Positions 1 through 7,799 of a stretch of 13,402 bases of DNA are shown here, piece after piece. The notes beneath the pieces were generated by a model, which was given only the letters and a program-made list of their open reading frames with translations, had not been told where the DNA came from and searched no databases. The translations under genes and the position numbers were made by a program. Within the stretch, counting starts at the first letter, position 1. Each line of letters opens with the position of its first letter. The stretch is from Wolbachia endosymbiont of Cylisticus convexus (GTDB lineage: Bacteria; Pseudomonadota; Alphaproteobacteria; Rickettsiales; Anaplasmataceae). The stretch spans positions 1 through 13,402 of the forward strand of contig NZ_QPIP01000068.1 in NCBI RefSeq assembly GCF_003344345.1, written 5' to 3'.

Positions 1-737
1 TAGCTCTTTTCATAATAGTCCGAAAAGCTTATAGAAAAGCGGAATCAACAGCATGACGAAAAGATGTGAATAGAGGGATGTTTTTCCTAGCTCTGTTTTT
101 TATAGCAAACCAATGATGCTCAATTTTGTTAAAATCGGGAGAATAAGGCGGTAGATATAAAATTTCTGCGCCAACTCCTTTAGCAAATTCAGTAATCTTA
201 TTAGACTTATGAAAAGTAGCATTATCAAGGATAACAGTTTGTCCAGGTTTCAAAATCGGTGTCAGAAACTGCTCAAACCATTTATTAACATATTACAGTG
301 GCCTTCAAATGTTAACGGAACAACTATTTTCCTGCCGTTTAAGGCTGCAATCATACTGATTCGTTGAATTTTTTTACCAGATTTTAGAGCATAAAACCTC
401 TGTCCCTTCTGGCAATATCCATAAGGGTAGTCCTCGGTGTTATCAATGCCAGACTCATCTATATAAACTAAGTTTTGAGGTTCTTTTGTTGCTATAATTT
501 TCAAAAATTCAGCGCGTTTTTCTTCGTCCCTTTCTTTGTATCCATATGTCTTTTTTTGCGTGTGAGTCCAATTTTTTTAAGAGCTCGATGAATCGTTGGG
601 ATACTAACATTGCTCCAAAGCTTAGCCATTTCCGATAGAGTTTTTCCACCATATTTTTTAGCAAATTCAGTAAATTTATTCCAGTCAGTAATTTTGTGAT
701 TTACTATTATAATTCTATTATCTTGAATGTCTACACT
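1..737 (-). mobile_element. IS630-family insertion sequence remnant
   Basis: This is a decayed IS630-family element read on the minus strand. The right limit, near 737, is where similarity to DgkA stops and transposase-like sequence begins; no clear terminal inverted repeat is visible there. The left end may coincide with the window edge, which I cannot verify. The N-terminal DNA-binding part expected of IS630 transposases (about 60 residues) is missing, so the element is probably truncated at its 5' end. IS630 elements usually insert at TA dinucleotides; a TA lies at 741-742 next to the junction, but no duplication can be tested here. Confidence 0.8.
29..737 (-). pseudogene. IS630-family transposase (broken, three pieces)
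   Basis: DDE-superfamily transposase that would cut and join the ends of its IS element. Read on the minus strand, the first piece (737 to 501) holds a helix-turn-helix-like stretch (KLWSNVSIPTIHRALKKIG). The second (504 to 262) holds the first catalytic Asp in VYIDESGID. The third (253 to 29) holds the second Asp in VILDNATFHK and the third acidic residue in PDFNKIEHHW. Pieces one and two are joined by a -1 shift at a run of seven A (551-557); downstream the other frame continues as KKTYGYKERDEEKRAEFLK. Pieces two and three are separated by a small frame-disrupting deletion near 285-293: reading resumes in another frame as NKWFEQFLTPILKPG. With this deletion and a missing N-terminus the protein cannot be functional. 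All three catalytic residues are still encoded. Confidence 0.85.
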
Positions 738-893
738 GTCTAGATTACTTACATCTAAAACAAACAAAGTTGAAATACATACTATAAAAAGCAGTAACTC
801 CTGTCTGAACGCAACTTCTGATACAAAAGCTGATTTTATTCCTTCACAAGAATATTGGATTGCTTTTATTAGACGAATAATGCTTTTCTTCAT
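738..893 (-). pseudogene. dgkA: dgkA 5' fragment (diacylglycerol kinase), interrupted
   Basis: The first 52 codons resemble the start of the small integral-membrane diacylglycerol kinase (DgkA), which phosphorylates diacylglycerol to phosphatidic acid in the inner membrane. Visible landmarks are the amphipathic start with IKAIQYSCEGIKSAF, the conserved SEVAFRQE segment, and the first membrane helix ending in FVLDVSNLD, matching the NEAAFRQE...LDVD pattern of E. coli DgkA. The family protein is about 120 residues, so the second and third membrane helices and the catalytic glutamate are absent here. After codon 52 the frame runs into IS630 transposase sequence. I start at ATG 893; an in-frame TTG lies two codons upstream, and neither has a clear Shine-Dalgarno sequence. 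Whether the rest of dgkA lies beyond the IS, left of this window, cannot be seen. Confidence 0.75.
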
Positions 894-899
894 TATCAA

Positions 900-1200
900 T
901 TTAAAAACTCAATGAATTACACTTATTGCACTCAGGTAAAAAATGCATGAAAACACCTTTCAGTAATGATCACTTACAAAGTAGGAATCATGCTATAAAT
1001 ACGCAGATTTTTACAGTTAAAGTCTGCACATTATTTGAACTAGGAGAATTAATACAAAGCCTTTCAACGAGCAACCAAATACTCAAGTAATTATATATCG
1101 ACAACCATAATAAAAAATCCCTTTAATTAAATTTCTCACTCACTTGAATTTGCTACGTTACAAAATTCTTATTAAAGTAGAGTAATATTAGTTTTAATAT
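900..1200. other. Intergenic region, no confident gene
   Basis: About 300 bases between the dgkA fragment and the end of carB. The only open stretch of note is a 47-codon plus-strand ORF (947-1090, starting MKTPFSNDHLQ), without a good ribosome site or a family I recognise. An AT-only inverted repeat (AATATTA, AAAC, TAATATT on the minus strand) lies just after the carB stop at about 1183-1200; it lacks the GC stem of a standard terminator. No palindromic element or RNA gene is seen. Confidence 0.5.
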
Positions 1201-4200
1201 TTAAACGTTTTGTACTTGCTGTAATGACTTCACTTCCAAATTGCTATTCTTTACATATTGAATTGCAAGTACTAACGCTTTACTTCCAGAAGCTGTGGTG
1301 CTGTAAGCTATATTTTGCAAAATAGCAGTTCTCCTGATACCTTTGCTGTCTGAGACTGATTTTACACCTTTTGAAGTATTGATCACTAGATTTATTTTTC
1401 CATCTTTGAGCATATCAACTATGTGGGGTCTGCCTTCTCTCACTTTATTTACAGCTTTTGCAACAATGCCGTTATTATTCAGATACAAAGCTGTGCCTTT
1501 GGTTGCATATATTTCAAAGCTCAGTTCTTTCAACATCCGTGCAACAGGTAATATATACTCTTTATCATCATCTTTTACTGAAACTAAAGCTGTTCCTTCT
1601 GTTGGTAATTTGTATCCTGCAGCTATGTGCACTTTTGCAAGTGCTGCCTCGAAGGATAAGTCGATTCCCATCACTTCTCCTGTTGACTTCATCTCAGGAC
1701 CAAGTAGGATATCAGTTTCCGAAAAGCGCATGAATGGAAAAACTGCAGCTTTAATAGCAAAGTGATCGAGAGATTTTTTCTCTTGATCTAATTTTTTGCC
1801 TAAAATAACTTCAGTAGCGAGCTTTGCAATAGGAACATTGATTACTTTAGAAACAAAAGGAACTGTACGACTAGCTCTAGGATTAACTTCAAGTATGTAT
1901 ACATCACTCCCTTGAACAGCAAACTGAATGTTTATCAGGCCTTTCACTTTTAATGCTAATGCTATTCTCTCAGTTTGGAGCTCGATCTCTTTTATTACTT
2001 CGTCACTCAATGTATTTGTCGGTATTGAGCATGTTGAATCGCCAGAGTGGATACCAGCTTCTTCAATATGCTCCATGACCGCTGCAATGAAAACTTTTTT
2101 CCCATCACACACAGCATCAACATCAATCTCAACTGCATTGACTAAAAATTTATCAAGAAGCAGCGAACCATGCTCAAAGATTTTAGTGTGATTCAGGACG
2201 TACCTTTTGAAACTATCAATATCATGCAGAATTGACATAGACTGACCGCCGAGGACATATGATGGCCTGACTACTAGTGGAAACCCCACCTTTTCTGCGT
2301 TGGTTAACGCTTCTTCCACTGAATAGCAGATAGAGTTTTCAGGTTGTTTTAAATTAAGCTGCAAAGCAAGATTTTTAAACCTCATGCGATCTTCTGCAAG
2401 GTCAATAGAATCAAAAGATGTACCCAATATATTAAAACCTCTTTCATTCAGCACTTTGGCTAACTTTAAAGGTGTTTGACCACCTATTTGAACTATTACA
2501 CCAACCAGTGTGCCATCTTCTTGCTCTTTACTTAGTATTTCAAGCACATCCTCTGCAATGAGCGGTGCAAAATATAAACGATCAGCAGTATCATAATCAG
2601 TTGAAACGGTTTCTGGATTACAGTTAATCATTATTGTTTCATATCCCATTTCTTTGGCTGCAGAAACTGCATGTACGCATGCATAATCAAACTCAATACC
2701 TTGACCAATGCGATTTGGACCACTTCCTAAAATCACGACTTTTTTTCGATCCGAAATATTCGCCTCACATTCCGTTTGATTTTTAACATCACCCTCATAA
2801 CAACCATACATATAAGCAGTGCTTGATTCAAATTCAGCTGCACAGGTGTCTACACGCTTATAAATTTGTTTAATGCCAAATTTTTTCCTCATTGCTTCAA
2901 TTTGCTCTGATGTCATTCCAGTGCGTGACACTGGAATCCACCTATTTTTTTCTTGGATCCCAGTATCAAGTACTGGGATGACAGAGGTAGGTCTATTACT
3001 TAATTTTGCTAATCTTGCGTCTGAAAATCCCATTTTTTTCAGCTCTAATATTTCATGTGCAGTTCCAGGAAGGCCATTTTCCTTGATTTTTTGTTCAGCC
3101 AAGATGATTTGCTGTATATTTTGCAGAAACCATAAGTCATATCCTGTAATCGAATTTATTTCTTCTATGCTTATTCCATGACGCATTGCGTCAGCAGCAA
3201 TCAGTAATCTGTTTGGCAGCAATTTTGCTAATTGAGATCTGATGTGATCAATATCAGTATTTTCAGGAAATACTTCATTAAGTCCCGTAAGCCCAGTTTC
3301 AAGCGAGCGAAAAGCTTTCTGCAGCGACTCATTAAAAGTGCGGCCAATTGACATCACTTCTCCCACTGATTTCATGGAGGTTGATAATTCACAATTTGTC
3401 CCCTTAAATTTTTCAAACTCAAATCGAGGAATTTTAGTGACGATATAATCAATCACTGGTTCGAATGCTGCTGGTATTATTGGAGCGCAGTCGTTACGTA
3501 TTTCATCAAGTGAATAGCCAATAGCAAGTTTAGTTACAATTTTTGCAATAGGATAGCCTGTTGCTTTTGAGGCAAGTGCAGAAGAGCGAGAAACCCTTGG
3601 ATTCATTTCAATTACAACGAGGCTTTCATCTTCTTTAGGGTTCACTGCAAACTGAACATTTGCACCACCGGCGCTAACATCAATTTCTCTCAACACTGCT
3701 ATAGATGCATTTCTCATTTGTTGATATTCAGCATCACGCAGAGTCAGAGCAGGAGCAACTGTGATACTATCTCCGGTGTGCACTCCCATTGGATCAACAT
3801 TTTCTATTGAACACACTATTATACAGTTATCCTTGCAGTCACGGATAACTTCCATTTCATATTCTTTCCAGCCGATAATTGATTCATCTATCTGAACTTC
3901 ATTTATTGGCGAAATTTTCAGAGCACTTTCTGCAATATTGAAAAATTCCTCTTTATTGTATACTATGCCGCTACCTGCACCACCAAGGGTGAATGACGAG
4001 CGGATAATTGCTGGCAATCCAATGTAATTCAAAGCCTTTTTTATTTGTTCTTGACTTTTTATAATGATACTTTTGGGGTATTTTAGCCCTATTTTATCCA
4101 TGGATTGGCGAAATAATTCTCTATCCTCTGCTTTTTTTATTGCTTCTCTATTTACCCCTATTAATTCTACGTTGTATTTGTCTAACACTCCATCATCTGC

Positions 4201-4506
4201 AAGTTTTATTGTGCAATTGAGTGCTGTTTGCCCACCCATTGTTGGCAATATTGCATCTGGTCTCTCCTTAATTATAATTTTCTCTATGATTTCAGGTAAC
4301 ATCGGCTCAATATAAGTTGCATCAGAGAACTCAGAATCTGTCATTATAGTTGCAGGATTGGAGTTAACTAAAATGACTTTATAACCTTCACTTTTTAATA
4401 CTTTACAGCTTTGCGTTCCAGAATAATCAAATTCACACGCTTGACCTATAACTATTGGGCCTGCCCCTATTACTAATATAGATTCTATATCTGTACGTTT
4501 TGGCAT
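1201..4506 (-). CDS. carB: Carbamoyl-phosphate synthase large subunit
   Basis: CarB makes carbamoyl phosphate from bicarbonate, ammonia (supplied by CarA from glutamine) and two ATP, feeding pyrimidine and arginine synthesis in the cytosol. The 1101 residues show the family's duplicated layout. The N-terminal carboxyphosphate half starts with [20 protein letters not shown] and carries the ATP-grasp motif [18 protein letters not shown]. An oligomerisation region follows. The carbamate half starts with [15 protein letters not shown], has [13 protein letters not shown] and ends its ATP-grasp with [15 protein letters not shown]. The C-terminal allosteric domain begins near [12 protein letters not shown]. 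coli CarB has 1073 residues; most of the excess is a palindromic-element peptide at residues 509-532 in the oligomerisation region. The frame is otherwise intact and the motifs look functional. Start ATG at 4506 fits the family start ([16 protein letters not shown]); no strong Shine-Dalgarno is visible. carA is not adjacent. Confidence 0.97.
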   Translation of the reverse strand: MPKRTDIESILVIGAGPIVIGQACEFDYSGTQSCKVLKSEGYKVILVNSNPATIMTDSEFSDATYIEPMLPEIIEKIIIKERPDAILPTMGGQTALNCTIKLADDGVLDKYNVELIGVNREAIKKAEDRELFRQSMDKIGLKYPKSIIIKSQEQIKKALNYIGLPAIIRSSFTLGGAGSGIVYNKEEFFNIAESALKISPINEVQIDESIIGWKEYEMEVIRDCKDNCIIVCSIENVDPMGVHTGDSITVAPALTLRDAEYQQMRNASIAVLREIDVSAGGANVQFAVNPKEDESLVVIEMNPRVSRSSALASKATGYPIAKIVTKLAIGYSLDEIRNDCAPIIPAAFEPVIDYIVTKIPRFEFEKFKGTNCELSTSMKSVGEVMSIGRTFNESLQKAFRSLETGLTGLNEVFPENTDIDHIRSQLAKLLPNRLLIAADAMRHGISIEEINSITGYDLWFLQNIQQIILAEQKIKENGLPGTAHEILELKKMGFSDARLAKLSNRPTSVIPVLDTGIQEKNRWIPVSRTGMTSEQIEAMRKKFGIKQIYKRVDTCAAEFESSTAYMYGCYEGDVKNQTECEANISDRKKVVILGSGPNRIGQGIEFDYACVHAVSAAKEMGYETIMINCNPETVSTDYDTADRLYFAPLIAEDVLEILSKEQEDGTLVGVIVQIGGQTPLKLAKVLNERGFNILGTSFDSIDLAEDRMRFKNLALQLNLKQPENSICYSVEEALTNAEKVGFPLVVRPSYVLGGQSMSILHDIDSFKRYVLNHTKIFEHGSLLLDKFLVNAVEIDVDAVCDGKKVFIAAVMEHIEEAGIHSGDSTCSIPTNTLSDEVIKEIELQTERIALALKVKGLINIQFAVQGSDVYILEVNPRASRTVPFVSKVINVPIAKLATEVILGKKLDQEKKSLDHFAIKAAVFPFMRFSETDILLGPEMKSTGEVMGIDLSFEAALAKVHIAAGYKLPTEGTALVSVKDDDKEYILPVARMLKELSFEIYATKGTALYLNNNGIVAKAVNKVREGRPHIVDMLKDGKINLVINTSKGVKSVSDSKGIRRTAILQNIAYSTTASGSKALVLAIQYVKNSNLEVKSLQQVQNV
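2912..2982 (-). repeat. Wolbachia palindromic element inside carB
   Basis: A 71-bp element with two inverted-repeat arms, bounded by GTCATCCCAG and its mirror CTGGAATGAC (minus-strand sense). The first arm pairs ATCCCAGTA with TACTGGGAT; the second pairs ATTCCAGTG with CACTGGAAT. It encodes residues 509-532 of CarB ([10 protein letters not shown]...[10 protein letters not shown]). The flanking protein, [10 protein letters not shown] before and [13 protein letters not shown] after, reads as continuous family sequence, so the element was inserted without breaking the frame. Protein-coding palindromic repeats are known from Rickettsia and Wolbachia; that this belongs to the same class is inferred from its structure. 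Confidence 0.88.
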
Positions 4507-4880
4507 AATTACAATAACGGTCTCTATTCAAGTAATGTTACCAATCTTTCCTGTATATGTGAATTTTTATTAAACCTAACTACTTTTAGGCTTAACGTAT
4601 AACTTTACAAACATTGCAATTTGCGTGGCAGGTTCCAATGCTTGACTGTACGAACATTTGTTTTTAGTTAAGGTGCCACACAATAGATGATGTCATCCCA
4701 GTGCCCAGACACTGGGATCCAGAAAACTTAACTTTAAATAAGTGGCTGCATAATAAAGACTAGATTCCAGACTGGAATGACACCATAGAGGCACTGGGAT
4801 GACATCCTTCCTAGTGGACTCAAATCACAATGTTCATACAGTTGTGGGCTTAACGGTATCTTTGCAGATACTATGGTAAT
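4507..4880. other. Intergenic region carrying composite repeat
   Basis: 374 bases between the carB start and the stop of the dehydrogenase gene, both on the minus strand. Most of it is a nested repeat at 4645-4842, described separately. Because carB is downstream of the dehydrogenase, its promoter, if it has its own, should lie here. I see no convincing -35/-10 pair outside the repeat, and no coding sequence. Confidence 0.5.
4645..4842. repeat. Composite palindromic repeat
   Basis: Outer arms ACTGTACGAACATT (4645-4658) and AATGTTCATACAGT (4829-4842) are inverted repeats with one mismatch. Inside lies a 90-bp palindromic element (4692-4781) of the same type as those in carB and gpmI. Its first hairpin pairs ATCCCAGTG (4695-4703) with CACTGGGAT (4710-4718), and its second is an ATTCCA/TGGAAT stem ending in GGAATGAC. 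A further half arm, GCACTGGGATGAC, follows at 4791-4803. The layout suggests one element nested in another. Confidence 0.8.
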
Positions 4881-5621
4881 TTATTCAGGAGATCTGCTAA
4901 GTGGTAAGATTTGTCCTGATACGCTACAATCGTTAGAAGCAAGCTCCACAAATTTGTCTGTTAGTTCATCAGGTGGCACCAATTCAGATGTGTCTTTTCC
5001 GGGAAACGCTTGCTTATACATTTCACTATCGATAGGCCCTTCCGAATACACGGCATTTATGCATAAGTTCGTATGTTTTGTCTCAGATGCATATATCTTC
5101 ACCATTGCTTCTAGTGCAGCCTTACTTGCAGCATATGGTACCCAATATGGATAAGAGGAAGGAGAAAGTGTCACCTCTGAGGTCATGAATATCACTCTTC
5201 CAGCATTAGATTTTTTTAGCATTGGATCTAAGTTTTTTAGTAGGTACCAATTGGCAGTAAAATTTGTATTCATTACGTGCTGTAGCTCTTCAATCTCATA
5301 GTCGTGAATGGGGTTCAGTTTTCCTAAAATTCCAGCACACGCAACTAGTATATCAAGTGCTCCAGATTCTGATAATTTCAGGTTTTCTATCATATTTGGC
5401 AGTACTTTTACGCTCTCAAAATCCAAAAGATCAAGCTGAATTAGTTTCACAGAGCCTTCTCTAAACTTTTCAATTTCATTATATAGTGGCATGAGATTAT
5501 CAAGAGATCTGGAAATCAGAATCACAGATGCACCTTCTTTTACAAGTTTTTTTGCGACAGAAGAGCCTATTCCACCTGAAGCCCCGGTAATTAAAGCTAC
5601 TTTACCTTCTAACTTACCCAT
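4881..5621 (-). CDS. Short-chain dehydrogenase/reductase, YciK-like
   Basis: A 246-residue NAD(P)-dependent oxidoreductase of the classical SDR family. The Rossmann cofactor motif TGASGGIG is at residues 12-19, the NNAG-type motif reads ACAG (94-97), and the catalytic pair YAASK has Tyr163 and Lys167. The usual catalytic serine is probably Ser148 in MTSEVTLS, though the spacing is slightly irregular. VILISRSLDNL, AGILG and the FPGKD tail segment resemble the E. coli YciK group; the substrate cannot be told. The start is set at ATG 5621 (MGKLEG), which has an excellent AAGGAG six bases upstream. An in-frame ATG 24 bases further upstream lies inside the preceding gene and has no such site. The gene follows the YihY-like gene by only 10 bases, so the two are probably one operon and translationally coupled. 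Confidence 0.9.
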   Translation of the reverse strand: MGKLEGKVALITGASGGIGSSVAKKLVKEGASVILISRSLDNLMPLYNEIEKFREGSVKLIQLDLLDFESVKVLPNMIENLKLSESGALDILVACAGILGKLNPIHDYEIEELQHVMNTNFTANWYLLKNLDPMLKKSNAGRVIFMTSEVTLSPSSYPYWVPYAASKAALEAMVKIYASETKHTNLCINAVYSEGPIDSEMYKQAFPGKDTSELVPPDELTDKFVELASNDCSVSGQILPLSRSPE

Positions 5622-5627
5622 TTCTTT

Positions 5628-5633
5628 CTCCTT
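5628..5633 (-). promoter_or_regulatory. Ribosome binding site of the SDR gene
   Basis: AAGGAG on the minus strand, six bases before ATG 5621. It overlaps the stop codon of the upstream membrane-protein gene (5632-5634) and decides the start of the dehydrogenase at MGKLEG rather than at the upstream in-frame ATG. Confidence 0.8.
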
Positions 5634-6447
5634 AGCGAGATTCATTGAAGTATTTTAGCTGAAAATTAAATTTTGCTCCATATATAAAAATCAAACTTAG
5701 CACATAAAAAAATAGTAACGACACCACCACACCACCTAAACTTCCATATATCAAATTCAGTTGCTCAAAGGAAGCTTTTAAGTATTGCTTGAAAGCTGAA
5801 GCGGAAATTGTCCAAAGAATAACAGCCACACAAGATCCGGGAAATACGTCTGATAAGTTTTGTTTTATGTTTGGCAACATAAAATATAGCCAAGAGACTA
5901 CTGTGAAAAGTACAAATTCAATGAGGAGATATTTAGTATAACTAATCCCCTGATAGGAAAAATCAATTAGCATCGGCACTAATGTAGAGAACACTATAGT
6001 TAGAGTTATAATAAGTGTGATCACTAAAAACTGTAATATACTGAGTACCCTTCTCCATATATAAGGCGGCGAAACTGGAATTTTATAAGCTTTGTTCAAT
6101 ACTGTTCTTAGCCCTTCAATTGTTGACGAGGCGGTCCAAACAGCGCCTACAATTGCTAAAGTTAGTAAGCTTTGCGGCGGGCCTGATATTATCTCCCTAA
6201 TACGCGGCATCAAAGATGATAAAATATCCTGTGGCATGTTATCAATAATAAATGTCCAGCCGACGTTGTATTGGTCTAAGAAACTTGCGAATGTTGACGC
6301 CACAGCCATTAAAACAATAAGAAAAGGAAATATTGATAACAGAATTAAAAATGATAGATACCCTGCGTGCTCCACTCCATCATTGTAAATTGTGTCGATC
6401 AAAGCACGATAAAGGCAATAAACGATGCTATAAAATTTCTGTAGCAC
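5632..6447 (-). CDS. YihY/BrkB-family inner membrane protein
   Basis: A 271-residue polytopic membrane protein of the YihY/BrkB (virulence factor BrkB) family; the E. coli member is about 290 residues. The biochemical role of the family is not settled. The family hallmark in the first third is present: HAGYLSFLILLSIFPFLIVLM, followed by a second stretch WTASSTIEGLRTVLNKAYKI. About six hydrophobic segments can be seen, roughly at residues 30-50, 93-110, 133-160, 172-192, 205-222 and 238-258. The C-terminus (KFNFQLKYFNESR) is polar. The start is a GTG at 6447; the frame is closed by a stop just upstream (6463-6465) and no better start or Shine-Dalgarno site is visible. It is the first gene of a two-gene unit with the SDR and is divergent from the virB2 array. 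Confidence 0.9.
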   Translation of the reverse strand: MLQKFYSIVYCLYRALIDTIYNDGVEHAGYLSFLILLSIFPFLIVLMAVASTFASFLDQYNVGWTFIIDNMPQDILSSLMPRIREIISGPPQSLLTLAIVGAVWTASSTIEGLRTVLNKAYKIPVSPPYIWRRVLSILQFLVITLIITLTIVFSTLVPMLIDFSYQGISYTKYLLIEFVLFTVVSWLYFMLPNIKQNLSDVFPGSCVAVILWTISASAFKQYLKASFEQLNLIYGSLGGVVVSLLFFYVLSLIFIYGAKFNFQLKYFNESR

Positions 6448-6582
6448 TGTAATATAAATAAACTAAGAAAAGTATTCTAAATGAAATAAAGGATATTTTT
6501 AAGCAAAAAATCCTCACCATTTACTTAAACTTAATCAATGTGATAGATAGTCAAATATGAAACAGAAATTATCGGAGGCATA
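6448..6582. promoter_or_regulatory. Divergent intergenic region between yihY-like gene and virB2 array
   Basis: This region must hold the promoters of both the membrane-protein operon (minus) and the first pilin gene (plus). It contains a stem-loop at 6490-6514 (AGGAT-A-TTTTT, loop AAGC, AAAAA-ATCCT) and the left 14-bp arm of the array-flanking inverted repeat (6515-6528). After it comes a leader, TTAATCAATGTGATAGATAG, similar to that of the other two pilin genes, and a GGAGG ribosome site at 6574-6578. Confidence 0.5.
6515..6528 (+). repeat. Left arm of inverted repeat flanking the virB2 array
   Basis: CACCATTTACTTAA here is the exact reverse complement of TTAAGTAAATGGTG at 7849-7862. Together they bracket all three pilin genes. 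A diverged version of this arm forms the right half of the hairpins found between the genes. Confidence 0.8.
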
Positions 6583-6939
6583 ATGAAAAATTTTCTTCTA
6601 CTTGTAGCTTTAATTCTTTCCTTTGCGTTTGATGCACGTGCTACTAATGATCTAGACGCAACATCAGCAGTAATCTGCAAAATAATGGGTTATACTCATG
6701 GCTTAGGTGGGCCGATGATCACAATAGTGATAATAGGTGCAGCCTTGCTTGCAATATTTGGCAGAATGCCATGGCCAGCACTTTTTGCACTTGGTGCATT
6801 TACTGCTGTGTTTTTTGGTGCTCCTGCTGTCGTTTCAAAAATAGCACCAGATACAGCAAGTAAGTGCGTGCCATGTTCTGCTGGACAAGAATTGAAGCTT
6901 GCTCCAGATGGAAAAAGCTACACGTGTCAGCAGCCCTGA
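6583..6939 (+). CDS. virB2: VirB2-like pilin, type IV secretion, copy 1
   Basis: Pilin subunit of the Rickettsiales type IV secretion system (TrbC/VirB2 family); 118 residues as encoded. A signal peptide (MKNFLLLVALILSFAFDARA) is followed by a short mature N-terminus (NDLDATSAVICKIMGYTHG). The VirB2 core is two hydrophobic helices, MITIVIIGAALLAIFG and LFALGAFTAVFFGA, around the conserved loop GRMPWPA. The C-terminal tail is about 35 residues and contains three cysteines (KCVPC and YTC). Core and signal are nearly identical to the two following copies, while the mature N-terminus and tail differ. VirB2 subunits are exported and assembled into the pilus after signal removal. GGAGG lies four bases before the ATG. 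Confidence 0.9.
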   Translation: MKNFLLLVALILSFAFDARATNDLDATSAVICKIMGYTHGLGGPMITIVIIGAALLAIFGRMPWPALFALGAFTAVFFGAPAVVSKIAPDTASKCVPCSAGQELKLAPDGKSYTCQQP

Positions 6940-6973
6940 TGCAAGTGGAGTATACAAGTGTAAGTAAAAAGTA

Positions 6974-7008
6974 TTGGGTAAATGATACAAGCTGTATCAT
7001 TTACTCAA
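6974..7008. repeat. Hairpin at boundary of virB2 copies 1 and 2
   Basis: GTAAATGATAC (6978-6988), loop AAGCT, GTATCATTTAC (6994-7004) is a perfect 11-bp stem. It extends to 15 bp with one G-U pair (6974-7008). It starts 35 bases after the stop of copy 1. It could end transcription, protect the upstream message or bind a regulator; there is no T-run directly after it, so a standard rho-independent terminator is not certain. Confidence 0.8.
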
Positions 7009-7050
7009 ATTTAATCAAAATGATAGATAATCCAGCGTTAAATACGGAGG
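7000..7050 (+). promoter_or_regulatory. Repeated leader of virB2 copy 2
   Basis: The roughly 60 bases before copy 2 are identical to those before copy 3 (7436-7486), and the leader of copy 1 is a diverged version. A possible -35 TTTACT (7000-7005) and -10 TAGATA (7024-7029) are 18 bases apart. GGAGG at 7046-7050 is four bases from the start codon. If a true promoter, each pilin gene may be transcribed on its own. Confidence 0.4.
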
Positions 7051-7054
7051 CATA

Positions 7055-7384
7055 ATGAAAAACTTTCTTCTACTTGTGGCTTTAATTCTCTCCTTTGCGT
7101 TTGACGCAAATGCTGATGAAACATCAACAGTAATATGCAAAATAGTAAACTATATTCATGGTTTAGGTGGACCGATGATCACGATAGTGATAATAGGTGC
7201 AGCATTGCTTGCAATATTTGGGAGAATGCCATGGCCAGCACTTTTTGCACTAGGTGCATTTACTGCTGTGTTTTTTGGTGCACCTGTAGTTGTTTCAAAA
7301 ATAGTACCAGACGGTATGTTTTGTAAGGATGGTGCGATTGTTTGCCCTACTGGTAAAACGTTGACTAATGGTAAATGTACATAA
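7055..7384 (+). CDS. virB2: VirB2-like pilin, type IV secretion, copy 2
   Basis: Second tandem VirB2-family pilin, 109 residues. The signal peptide MKNFLLLVALILSFAFDANA is followed by mature DETSTVICKIVNYIHG and the same two-helix core with GRMPWPALFALGAF. The variable tail KIVPDGMFCKDGAIVCPTG ends in TNGKCT and has three cysteines. Compared with copy 1, the core from GLGGPMI to VFFGAP is unchanged, while the N-terminal mature segment has lost the NDLD-type insert and the tail is different. The leader is identical to that of copy 3, which points to a recent duplication between copies 2 and 3. It lies 115 bases after copy 1 with a hairpin in between. Confidence 0.9.
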   Translation: MKNFLLLVALILSFAFDANADETSTVICKIVNYIHGLGGPMITIVIIGAALLAIFGRMPWPALFALGAFTAVFFGAPVVVSKIVPDGMFCKDGAIVCPTGKTLTNGKCT

Positions 7385-7412
7385 TAGGTATCACAGCCTC
7401 AAAGAAATTTTA

Positions 7413-7441
7413 AGTAAATGATACTTCTTGTATCATTTACT
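7413..7441. repeat. Hairpin at boundary of virB2 copies 2 and 3
   Basis: AGTAAATGATAC (7413-7424), loop TTCTT, GTATCATTTACT (7430-7441) is a perfect 12-bp stem. It lies 28 bases after the copy 2 stop and just ahead of the copy 3 leader. The arms match the hairpin between copies 1 and 2, but the loop differs. Confidence 0.8.
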
Positions 7442-7486
7442 CAAATTTAATCAAAATGATAGATAATCCAGCGTTAAATACGGAGG
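7436..7486 (+). promoter_or_regulatory. Repeated leader of virB2 copy 3
   Basis: Identical to the leader of copy 2. It holds the same possible -35 TTTACT (7436-7441), -10 TAGATA (7460-7465) and ribosome site GGAGG (7482-7486). Confidence 0.4.
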
Positions 7487-7490
7487 CATA

Positions 7491-7799
7491 ATGAAAAATT
7501 TTCTTCTACTTGTAGCTTTAATTCTCTCCTTTGCATTTGATGCAAATGCTGATGAAACATCAACAGTGATATGCAAAATAGTACAATATACCCAAGGTCT
7601 AGGTGGGCCGATGATTACAATAGTAATAATTGGTGCAGCCTTGCTTGCAATATTTGGGAGAATGCCGTGGCCAGCACTTTTTGCACTAGGTGCATTTACT
7701 GCTGTATTTTTTGGTGCCCCTGCAATTGCGAAGACAATAACAGGAAAAGATGCATGTACTGGTAACACTAGTAACAATTGCTCTCCTGGTCAAACATGA
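7491..7799 (+). CDS. virB2: VirB2-like pilin, type IV secretion, copy 3 (early stop)
   Basis: Third tandem VirB2-family pilin, 102 residues. Signal peptide as in copy 2, mature start DETSTVICKIVQYTQG, unchanged two-helix core, then the tail KTITGKDACTGNTSNNCSPGQT. The stop TGA at 7797 looks premature. Past it the frame continues DSNQSKCV and ends at TAG 7824-7826, and both this stretch and the DNA after it align with the end of copy 2 (TNGKCT, stop, then TAGGTAT-ACAG). The ancestral protein was therefore probably eight residues longer with one more tail cysteine. The core is intact, so the shortened pilin may still assemble; readthrough of TGA is possible but not shown. Confidence 0.88.
   Translation: MKNFLLLVALILSFAFDANADETSTVICKIVQYTQGLGGPMITIVIIGAALLAIFGRMPWPALFALGAFTAVFFGAPAIAKTITGKDACTGNTSNNCSPGQT

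Noticed and set aside
947..1090. 47-codon plus-strand ORF between dgkA and carB
   Set aside because: No ribosome site, no recognisable similarity and a length expected by chance in AT-rich DNA; mentioned only as intergenic content.
2873..3181. Plus-strand open frame opposite carB
   Set aside because: Shadow of carB and its palindromic element; carB explains this DNA fully.
4873..5154. Plus-strand ORF opposite the 3' part of the SDR gene
   Set aside because: The SDR frame has family motifs and a strong ribosome site; the opposite frame has neither.
5264..5464. Plus-strand ORF in the middle of the SDR gene
   Set aside because: Lies entirely inside the SDR coding region, with no motif or start signal.
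6974..7441. Repeated hairpins considered as a CRISPR array
   Set aside because: Only two hairpins, 436 bases apart, with genes between them and no short unique spacers.
7451..7777. Minus-strand open frame over the third pilin gene
   Set aside because: Its composition mirrors the reverse complement of the conserved pilin core and it has no ribosome site; the pilin frame is clearly the coding one.
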